This document shows, one piece after another, positions 55,923-64,000 of a stretch of DNA of 64,000 nucleotides (position 1 is the stretch's first letter; the number at the start of each line of letters is the position of its first letter). The stretch comes from Planoprotostelium fungivorum (taxonomy: Eukaryota; Evosea; Variosea; Cavosteliida; Cavosteliaceae), in the NCBI GenBank assembly GCA_003024175.1, contig MDYQ01000010.1, forward strand, positions 124,001 through 188,000. Reading direction: 5' to 3'. The notes under the pieces are model-generated. The model saw nothing but the letters and a program-made list of their open reading frames with translations, was not told the DNA's origin and did no database searches. The position numbers and the translations under genes were made by a program.

Positions 55923-58900
55923 TTACTTGGTTTCGTTGGCCGTCGTCTGCGTAGTCTGCTGTTGTTCGTTCATGTTCACTATTGCCTGTTGTACCATCGC
56001 TTCTCTGTCCTTGCTGGTCAACCTTCCTCTTCCCGCTCCCTGCTGAAATCCCTTTCCTCCGTCTGCTGGTGTGGGTTGTCTGCTTCTGTTCAGAACATAC
56101 GTCCAACTGTCATAGAGATACACACCTCAGCAAGAAAACGTCGGGAGAACCGGAACCGGGAGGTCTCTGCACTCTGGCTCTGCTCTTGGGAGTGAAAGCC
56201 TCACTGCTGCTCCTGAGGCCACCGCTGGATCGGAGCCCCGTGGTCTGGGGAGAATGGACGGGGAGGCCGTTGAGGGAGGTACCGAGACCGGGAGAATTCC
56301 TCGCGTTGAGTTGGATGCCTGGGCTGCTGAAGGAGATGCCCTGACCAGACTTACGGATGCCCTGAGCCGACAGAGTCTTCGTTCTGGGGTTGACTACGGT
56401 GTGGAATTCCACTTGGTCTCCGGGGTTGAGAGAGACACCGCCTCCCACCTCACTCTGGTGGAAGAAGATCTCCTCTTGAGATGCCGCCAACTTGATGAAT
56501 CCAAAGTTCTCCTTGGTTGCAGCCACGACACCCATCTCAGTGTGGGGGACAATGTTTGTGGCTCTCAGGTTCTTTGTTCTGGGGTCTTCAACGATGTTGA
56601 AAGAGACACGGTCACCCTTTCGGAGGGTGTATCTCTGATCAACATCTTCTCCGTTGAAATCAATGAGATCGGGTGCCTCCTCGGTACCTTCCGTTTTGTA
56701 CGAGATCTTTCCTCCGTATCCTTCCCTTCCCCTTCCTCTCAGCTCTCTGTCCACTGTTCCCGTGTGCTTTCCTTCGAGGACCTTCACCTGACACCGTCAG
56801 ATCTTCCTCCTCTCTCTCCTCTCACCGGAAACTTTACGGAGCCCTTGGACAATGGCTTGATGCGGATGGCGAGGAGCTTCTTGAACCATGAATTCTTCAC
56901 GACGGAGAACTCGAGCTCCATGCCGGGTGTGATGGCGTCTGGGTTAGCCACCTCAGAGAAGTGGAAGTAAACCTCCTCGTCTCGATCGGTACACTTGATG
57001 AAACCGAAAGAGTTCTTCACGGAGGAAACAACTCCGACTTCACGGGGGAGTTGGGTGGGGGTCACCAGCTCGACGTTCACGGCCGATCGGGTCTTGGTTC
57101 TCTTGTCTGTCGCCACGTTGAATCCAACGATATCTCCGGGCCACAAGGCCAGCTGAAGAATCGCATCAGAACACTATCACAAAGAGAGAGAGAGAAAAGT
57201 ACAACAATGAGAGAGATAGGAGAAACGTATGACAAAGAGAGATGAGAGAGAAGAGAATTTTCACCTTGGTGTCCTTCACATCATTGCAACCAAAGGTGAC
57301 GGTCTCGTTCTTCTTTCCACTGGGGGTGTTGATCTCGTACTCGATCATTCCGAGATCGGAAGGTTGTCTCTTTCCAGTGTAACCAGTCTGTCCGGGCTTG
57401 CACTCTCGGATGACAATTCCCTGCAGTCTAGAGTCGCTGACGTCCTCAAACTTTACAGTTCCCGCGTTGAGCAGGTGGATGTGTGCCGCCTTCTTCTTTC
57501 CGGTCCTCGAATCGGGCACGATGATGAACTGTACCTCCATTCCAGGGTGGATGTCCTTCTCTCCCGTGGTCAGAGATTCCAACAAGTTGTTGTCCTGCCC
57601 TCATCAATTTCTCTCCCCTCTCTCCTTCTCACCTCGAAATCGGTAAAGTGGAAGAACAAGTCTTCGTCTTGTTCGGCACACGTGATGTGACCGTAGTTCT
57701 TCTTGACGGAGCAGACGACACCCATCTCTACCTTCTCAGTCACTGCAGTGACAAGGGTGATGTCACTGGCGTGCTTCCTTCCGTTCCTCTTGTCAATGAG
57801 AACGGTGCACTCTATCTCGTCTCCGTATCGGAGGAAAGGGAAGACTCTGCCCATGTTGGTGTGGTTTCGAATGTCCTGGAGACCAAAGAGGAGGGAATCC
57901 GTACCCTCGGGGGTGTTGAATGTGATGACACCCTTGTCTTCGTCCTCTCTTCGTGTGAAGGGAGAGGCACCGAGTGGGGTGGGGAAATTGGGTGACAACT
58001 CCCTCTGTACGGTTCCACGGACTCTCTCTTCGTGCTGAACGGTGAAGGAGACGGTTCCCTTGGGAAGTCCTCTCACACGTACGGCGCAAAGTTTTCCGGC
58101 CCTCTCATCGTTGGCGACGGTGTACTCGACTTCTACACCCTTGCTGATCTCCTGGCCCCTCTGGAGCAGGACGACGTCTCTAAAGTGGAAGTAGAGGGAT
58201 CGGGGGGAGTCGCAGCATCGGATGAAACCGAAACCGTCCTGCATCTCTCGTCAACGTACGATCTCACATGTGACTCGTTGTAGACGAACGAGAGTAGAGG
58301 GAAAGGGAATAGATAGAGTACATACCTTGACGGAATGGATGACACCGGTCTGTCTGTCACCACCGAATCGCATGAGGACGACGTGAGCGGCACACTTTCC
58401 CTTCAATCTCCTGTTGTAGACGATATCAAACTCCACTTCATCCTCGGGGGCGAGGGGGACTCTGGGCTCGTCGAGATCCATGGGACCAAAGCGTAACTGC
58501 TCCACCGTGTCTTCCGTGGTACGGTACGCCACGACACCGAAATCGTTCTCGTCACTGTGCTCTGAGATTTCTCTGAGGATGATACCCCTGACCTTCTCTT
58601 GGATCGTCTCAGTGAAGACGACAGAGCCCTTGGGCAGGAGGGACAAGTTGACTGCAGAGAGTTTGTTCGTGCGTGTGTCGTTGACGACGTGGAAGGAGAC
58701 CTCGTTGCCCACACGGATGGAAGTGATGAAGGCGTGGAGTTCCTCTGAGTTGAGGGGCTGGGGGGGAATGAGGGAGGTGCAGTGGAAGAAGATATCTTCC
58801 TCTCGATCGACGCAGCGGACGAAACCGTAGTTGTCTTTGAGGAGGCAGATGACACCGAGTTCTAATGGGACAGTGGCATCGACGGGAACGGGGATGGGGT

Positions 58901-59628
58901 GGACGCCCGAAGCTCGGAGGGAGGTGCCCGTCATGATGCCGGTGTTGCTGCTGCGGAGACCACCGGAGGAAGAGGTGAGGGGGTGACCGGTGGCGAGGGG
59001 GGAGCCGATGGCACCGGGGGGCAGAAGGCCGGTGTGAGATTGGGACAGACCACTGCGGGGGACGTGGATGGCGGGAGAGCTGTTGAGAGAGCCAGAGTTG
59101 AGACCGTAGCGGGGAGCGTCACCGCGAATGTCTGCGTATGGGCCGGTGGGATTGTAGGGTGCATTACCGAAAGAGCTGTTGGGTGGAAATCCTCCCTGTC
59201 TGTTGGTCTCGGATCAGTCTTTCGTCCGTCCATCGTGCAGATAAATAGAAAGATGTGAGAAAACTAACCCGTTTGGATTGAAAGTGGCAACACTGGGGAA
59301 ACTGCGCGTGAGTGCGCCTCTGGACTGAGATTGAGCAGCTCTGAGGGACATGTTAGACAGACCCTGAGGAAGATTCTCCCAAGGCTTAGAGCCGAGGGGA
59401 GCGGATGATCCGGCTGTTAAAGCTGGGGCGATGGAGCCCGTGATTTCTCCTCCTCTACCTCCTTCCCAGCCCGGTGGAGCACTGCTGCTCACTAGGTTCT
59501 GCTGGCCCTCATAAGAAGGGACTCCTTGCTGCTATTCAACGCATTCAGTACTCGTTCCACAGTGCAACTTTGATTCAGAAACACAAGATTTCAAGAAATA
59601 CGGTTACCTCAGATGGATTCGACGACAT
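55923..59628 (-). CDS. CSDE1: UNR/CSDE1-type multi-cold-shock-domain RNA-binding protein
   Basis: This is a translational regulator that binds single-stranded mRNA. From MSSNPSE at 59628, a 5' intron leads to a Ser/Gly/Pro-rich head. Five canonical cold-shock domains follow with FGF or YGF RNP1-like strands: LKDNYGFVRCVDREEDIFFH; MQDGFGFIRCCDSPRSLYFH; VKKNYGHITCAEQDEDLFFH; VKNSFGFIKCTDRDEEVYFH; TKENFGFIKLAASQEEIFFH. Four non-canonical ones alternate with them (such as DFGVVAYRTTEDTVEQLRFG and LGMIEYEINTPSGKKNETVT). Five plus four is exactly the alternating arrangement of animal UNR. A Ser/Arg/Gly-rich tail ends QQQTTQTTANETK with TAA. Seven introns were joined. The linker repeats KKxxAxxIxLLxKGTV are conserved. 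Confidence 0.93.
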
Positions 59629-60027
59629 TAGTGTTGTTTGTTTCTTCGCCGTTCGTTCACTTACGTTGAGGTTATTGATGTGTTGTGCGCTTCGGTTATG
59701 TTCACGCGATGTGGCAGAGCGTCGTTCCGCCTTTTCTTTTCCCCTTTAAGAACCGAGTGTTCTAGAAGAATCACTTCGAAGGGTGTTTCCTGTGGACAAC
59801 TACCGTTGACTCTTTGGTTGTCTCCTCGTGGAGGATGAGAATGCTCCCCAACAGACCAGTTCTCCGTTTGTGAAACAATGTAGACACCCGTGCTCTCTTT
59901 ACAAACGTCTTGTCCACTTTTTCCGATTTGTGTATACTTACTCGCAAGGAGTGTACCGCTGGGCTCTACACAACAGACAAGAGTTGATCGATATATCTAC
60001 TCTTTTTATAAAATATATAAGATATAT
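59629..60027. other. Intergenic spacer
   Basis: This lies upstream of the cold-shock-domain gene and downstream of the EF-hand gene. A TATA-rich stretch (about 59990-60025) flanks the EF-hand stop. No gene is seen. Confidence 0.4.
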
Positions 60028-60877
60028 TCAGAATAACGTTTTCAGGTTCGGGTCTCGGCTGAAGGCAGTTACAATTTCGTCTCGTGTGAGTTTCCCATCA
60101 TCATTCGAGTCCACAATCCTATCTCAAGTGAGAACAACACTCACGACGCTTGCCTCTCACCCGAAAATCTTTCTTACAGATTCTTCCACCGTCTTCCTCT
60201 GGTTCGGTCCACCCTTCCCGTCTGCCTTTGATTTGGCGAGTGAAAACCTGAGCAACTCTTCGTGTGTAATGGCTCCGTCTCCATCTTCGTCGTACACTGA
60301 TATACATACTATCGATCGTCAGTGATGAATGGCTCTGAGCGTCATTGAGCACTCACGGTGAGCAAACTGCTCTGCACTCTTTGGCAGGATGAGGACCAAG
60401 ACGAATTCAGCGAACTCCATCAGGCCGTTACCATCCTTGTCCATCATGCGGAACATGTTCCTTGCATCTTGTTCTTTGCCTAACGATTCAATTAATACTC
60501 CAGTGGCTCAGAGTGAACATGGTACAAAGCGTGAACACCCTTAACATCACGAGAACAGCTCGTGGTTCATCATCACGCGCATAGTCCAACGATGATTCTT
60601 ATAATCACCTATTGGGATATTGCTCTGCCTTACAAAGCGCACAAACTCATTGATGGTGAGTCTTCCCGTCGGTGTGATGCCGTCCCACACCGTCTTCCTG
60701 ATATCCAATCATTTGGCAATCGAGAGGCCGACATTAGGCCGTTTGGCTCGAGAGTCTCGGCACGATTGGGACTCACCAATACTTGATGTCTTTATCTGGT
60801 ACGTCTCTCCCTGAATATTTCTTGATGGTATTGATATCGTCGTGAGAGACGTTGCCAGTTGAGGCACCGCAGCCCAT
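60028..60877 (-). CDS. N-myristoylated EF-hand calcium sensor
   Basis: MGCGASTGNVSHDDINTIKK begins with an N-myristoylation consensus plus a palmitoylatable Cys, so membrane attachment is likely. Spliced exons continue YSGRDVPDKDIKYW, TVWDGITPTGRLTINEFVRF and ARNMFRMMDKDGNGLMEFAE. EF-hand loops follow: DKDGNGLMEFAE, DEDGDGAITHEE (FSLAKSKADGKG after) and DSNDDGKLTRDE. It ends FSRDPNLKTLF with TGA. The layout of a degenerate first EF-hand and three good ones, ending in a short helix, is that of calcineurin B or neuronal calcium-sensor relatives. Five introns. The partner is unknown. Confidence 0.83.
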
Positions 60878-61005
60878 GAACGAGCACCGTTCCGAGTGCT
60901 AAAAATAAAATCTCAGATTAGGAAAGAGGAAATTGCATTTATTTACAACCCGCCTCCCACGCATATGATGTGATGTGATTGCGAATCAATTGTGAAGCTA
61001 GTAGA

Positions 61006-62509
61006 ATGGAGGCTGGTTTCAGTATAGATTTTCCATACTTTTCAGCACCGATCTTCTTTGGATATGAAGAATATTCGGCTGTAAAACATAACAACTTTCT
61101 GAAGCTAGGTCGTTGGTAAACAGACATATGTTGAAACAAAGTTCTCAAACTCCAACAGGTCCCCTGATGGATTATGTTTCCTGACAAGCAGTGATGACAA
61201 CATTCTCAGATTGTTTGAACTGTATCCACAAAATTTTGAATGGATGACGATACTATTGTGCTTAATTCGATAGAAAAGACCGCAGAGTTTTAGTGGAGAG
61301 CAACCAGTGGAAATGAGATCAGTTCTAGTGATGAATGAGGCAGAAACGATATATGATTTCTGCTGGTACCCTGGCATGAGTTCGACAGGTGAGAGAATCG
61401 AAGCTTGATCTTCTCTATCATGACCGACAGGTGAATAGATTCTGCCACTTGTAAATTTGTAGCATCGAACAGAGATCATCCCGTCCATCTGTGGGACGCT
61501 TTCACGGGTAAAATCATCGGCTCTTACGTTGGAAGAAACGAAATGGATGAGGTCTCTCTTGTTCGTCATCTGATTTTTTCTCAATCGACTGGATAGGTCA
61601 TCGCCGCTATATCCACTTCGTTCAATTTGAGGGGAGATAAACTATATTGCGGATACAACAATTCGATCAAGGTGTAGTTGGTAGACGGTGAAGAATCTGA
61701 ATGGAATAGGTATTCGACACGGAGATCGGGGGAAACACTGGAATCAATCTCGCAGCCAGAGGAAGGGACAAAAAGAAACAGAGGGTGAGAAGAAAAGATG
61801 AGAGATGAGTGACTGTTCAGGGGATGATGTCCACCATCAGCTTTGCAAACAACAGTCATCTATTTGCAGTCGGTGAGTCTTTGTGTTTGCGCGTGGAAAT
61901 GAAGGAGGATAGGTTGTTATTCCAATCGAGTCATTCTGTACAGCGAACAGGCACCGAACGAAATCGCCATGGATTTCGACACCAGTAGTTCAGGAAACGG
62001 AGTGACACAAGTGATGAAGGCTATATGACCATCCAACTGATGTCTCAGGTGTTGTTCTCTCCTGATGGACAGTATCTGTTCGCAGGTTCACGCAGATCCC
62101 ACGAGATCCTGGGATGGGATCTGAGGTACACAGAGTCACCCCTCTATCGCTTACCGAGGTTCGTCTTCCTTCTTGTCATCGAATGACCAAGAGAACAGGA
62201 AAGTGACCACCAGTCAAAGATACACCTTCGACATCGTGTGTGACACAGAGCGGTGCCTCTTGATCACACCGAGTGAGGGAGAGATACTGGTCTACGATCT
62301 CACGCACGATGGCTCCTTACTGACCTCAAATCCATCCGGTGAGTACGCCTCTTGATTCAGGCGTTGATGAAGGAACAGGATCCATCAACGGGTGTGCTTA
62401 TCATCCTCACTCACCTTACCTCGCCACCACACACGGAGAGAGGAGGGATCCTCAAGTGAGTATGTCTGTCGAGAGAGAGGTGACCATCGTAGATCAATGG
62501 AGATGGTGA
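61006..62509 (+). CDS. WRAP53: WRAP53/TCAB1-like WD40 protein
   Basis: This is the scaRNA- and telomerase-RNA-binding WD40 protein that delivers RNPs to Cajal bodies. From MEAGFSIDFPYFSAPIFFGY, the exons give NNFLKLGRW, then SPDGLCFLTSSDDNILRLFE, matching WRAP53's NFLKxxxWxPDGSCxLTxSxDNxLRxxxL. AETIYDFCWYPGMSS and FVASNRDHPVHLWDAFTGKI follow, equivalent to DTIYDYCWY and VASSSRExPIHIWDAFTGxL. Next come LRGDKLYCGYNNSIKVFDT, VLFSPDGQYLFAGSRRSHEI, LGWDLRYTESPLYRLPR, KVTTSQRYTFDI and CAYHPHSPYLATTHGERRDP. The last strand VTIVDQWRW ends at TGA. About ten introns were joined. The opposite-strand frames here are shadows. Confidence 0.88.
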
Positions 62510-63070
62510 GGGGAGCACAACGGTGGGAGGTGAGGGACTCGGGAGGGTCACAGCTGAATCGCACAGGAATGGATGGATTCTGCGTCTATGCCACACATCA
62601 CACAGCGATCGCCAATCAAGATGGAATGGAGGCTCAATGAGATACACTGTCGTCAATCTATCCATTGATTGAAAAAGCATTCATGCTGGCCTCCTGTGAT
62701 AAATATTGACGTGGCTTTTGTTGTGCACCCTATGAAATTCGGATTGGTGTACGTTTGGAACTGTTACCATATAGTCGCTGTCGTCGATTCTGATGACGAT
62801 TCGCTCGAAGTGGCAGCGAATTGGTGCATCGTGGCGTTGTCTGTCGTTGTGATGACACTGACGGAGAATGTCCATTTGGATGGCGCGTACCCTCCTGTTC
62901 CTATCACTGACATACACCTCAATGGGTACGAACACCCCGTCACAACAGGCGCAATCGGAGCCACCATCTGATTCAACAAACAACAATATTTGCCAATCGA
63001 TCCTATCCCTTCGAATCAGGTGAGTTGAACCAGCACAACAAATCTGAATGATGTCTCCATCCACATGACG
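62510..63070. other. Intergenic or decayed sequence
   Basis: Between WRAP53 and the receiver-like fragment there is no intact gene. The plus-strand frame at 62669-62971 contains VPITDIHLNGYEHPVTTGAI, which may be a weakened echo of a receiver domain. A 152-codon minus-strand frame covers the same area without family features. Confidence 0.3.
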
Positions 63071-63163
63071 AGTCTGTTCCAAAGAGAGGACATTTACAAT
63101 GCAATCAATCGAGAAGCTCACCAGACACAAGATTTGCAACGTGCCTCTAATACGCAGACATAG
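63071..63163 (+). pseudogene. Fragment matching the end of the hybrid histidine kinase
   Basis: The frame reads TSLFQREDIYNAINREAHQT and stops at TAG soon after. The intact histidine kinase at 30555-38434 ends with PFQREDIYNAIDREAYQN before its own tail. About 43 of 48 bases agree from 63077 to 63124. The catalytic parts expected upstream are not present in recognisable form, so this is probably the eroded end of a paralogous histidine kinase, or a partial duplication. Confidence 0.55.
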
Positions 63164-63831
63164 GGGTACGTTATATGACTCAGCCCTGAAGATAAGACCT
63201 CGAGATCAGCCTACAACAATATCATTGTTCAGCTGAAGGCGAACGACAATACTCTGAGGCCTCGCCTACCTCTTTCTAGAGTGTTCTCTCCTATCTTCCG
63301 GTTTCACCCTGGAGGCTCCTTCCACATTCACGCAAAATTAATCTCATGATCAAGCAGGTCTGTCGCTGGAGGAGGACGACACAAAGGAGTCGGCGGTCGC
63401 TGCCATACCTGAGCCAGGATGGTGAATCAAAGGTGGCAAAGTCTAGCCAAAAGTCGGAACGAGTGATATAAACGTTTCGAATTCCATACATCTGTATCAT
63501 ATTAGAATGGTCAAATGAATTGACTGGAATATAAGAGATGTTCCAAGCAAGAGTGCTGAACGTATTTCGACGTGATCACAGCTGCATCATTGTGTTGGTC
63601 TTTTAGAAGGATTGTCGAAAGAATGAGACGAAACATCGCATGAAGACTGATGAAATGAAGAAATAATGTGAGAGAACATACTTTTTCATCTTCTCCCACA
63701 ACGTTGTGAGCTCTTTCTTGGAAGAGCTTCGCGGGTAGGAAAAAAGTGGTTGCGAAATTGTACTGCATATTGAGAATAACACCGAGAACTACAACGGAGT
63801 GAGACCTCCCACAAAAACAATCAGATTAGAA
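63164..63831. other. Intergenic, about 670 bases
   Basis: Nothing is supported here. Short frames on the minus strand (63291-63500, 63511-63768) lack family features. It presumably contains the promoter of the gene starting at 63832. Confidence 0.4.
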
Positions 63832-64000
63832 ATGATCAACCTTCTGAGATCAGCCCAGAGCATTAATCTCGCTCGCAATACAGTATCGCATGTCAAGACA
63901 AATGTCATAAGTCCTGTAAAACAGTCGGCCCTCATCAGGAGTAACATCGCTGAAGGTCAAGCCAGAGGCAGCTACGCAACATGGAGTTCTGCATCTAGAG
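63832..64000 (+). CDS. N-terminus of a probable mitochondrial protein (cut by window edge)
   Basis: The frame MINLLRSAQSINLARNTVSH, VKTNVISPVKQSALIRSNIA, EGQARGSYATWSSASR runs off the right edge. It is rich in Ser, Asn, Arg and Lys, with a single acidic residue in the first 50 and regular hydrophobic spacing, as in a mitochondrial presequence. The mature part is outside the window, so function cannot be named. Confidence 0.55.
   Translation, partial: MINLLRSAQSINLARNTVSHVKTNVISPVKQSALIRSNIAEGQARGSYATWSSASR

Noticed and set aside
56254-58283. Several plus-strand frames of 80 to 240 codons
   Set aside because: They lie opposite strongly conserved cold-shock domains and show no family of their own.
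61105-61859. Two minus-strand frames (159 and 92 codons)
   Set aside because: The plus strand encodes clear WRAP53 strands across the same bases, so these are shadows.
62681-63139. 152-codon minus-strand frame with a hydrophobic start
   Set aside because: No recognisable domain, and it overlaps the receiver-like fragment on the plus strand.

Overview
The window looks like a gene-dense nuclear stretch of a free-living, probably predatory amoebozoan of the protosteliid or variosean kind. That placement is my inference. It rests on coding exons broken by many small GT-AG introns of about 30 to 70 nt, on a huge hybrid histidine kinase and leucine-rich-repeat receptor kinases of the sort amoebozoans expand, on secreted glucan-degrading enzymes, and on ordinary eukaryotic housekeeping genes. 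I see no operons, tRNA or rRNA genes, CRISPR arrays, transposons or virus-like elements. Because most genes are split, I joined exons by reading frame, splice dinucleotides and family conservation. Outer coordinates are more reliable than each internal junction.

Layout. Positions 1-5.3 kb hold the start of an LRR receptor (minus), a small presequence-like protein (plus), an HMG-box protein (minus), a CRAL-TRIO lipid-binding protein (minus) and a ZGPAT-like G-patch splicing factor (plus). Positions 5.8-10.7 kb carry a convergent pair of beta-1,3-glucan enzymes, GH16 plus X8 plus a Cys-rich module, and GH17 plus six X8 modules with a GPI-type tail. Positions 11.2-17.8 kb hold a peroxisomal acyl-CoA synthetase ending in SKL, a RAD51AP1-like recombination factor, an OHCU decarboxylase of urate breakdown also ending in SKL, and a tyrosine phosphatase. 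Positions 17.9-21.5 kb hold small or unrecognised genes and a secreted protein whose predicted mature N-terminus is histidine.

Positions 21.9-30.4 kb contain a large nucleotidyltransferase-like ankyrin protein and a CCCH zinc-finger protein. Positions 30.5-45.0 kb are two large minus-strand signalling genes: a pseudokinase/ATPase/GAF/histidine kinase/receiver fusion and an LRR receptor with a cytoplasmic kinase carrying the HRDLAVRN loop. Positions 45.5-54.4 kb hold UXT prefoldin, nicotinamide riboside kinase, coactosin, an EF-hand protein, a Nudix hydrolase with a Gly-Tyr-Arg repeat region and a LisH-WD40 protein. Positions 54.6-64 kb hold a micro-protein, a coiled-coil protein, a complete UNR/CSDE1 cold-shock-domain protein, a myristoylated EF-hand protein, the telomerase Cajal-body WD40 protein WRAP53/TCAB1, a decayed fragment matching the end of the histidine kinase, and the start of a mitochondrial-type protein.

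The most unusual signal is not a gene. A short motif, CTCGTTGTAGATGG or its complement, recurs in about twenty introns of unrelated genes in both orientations. It sometimes forms a perfect palindrome and sometimes supplies the TTGTAG 3' splice site. Other points worth a look are the in-frame TAG inside the conserved G-patch, the histidine-first secreted protein, the pseudokinase head of the hybrid histidine kinase, and the nucleotidyltransferase-ankyrin fusion.
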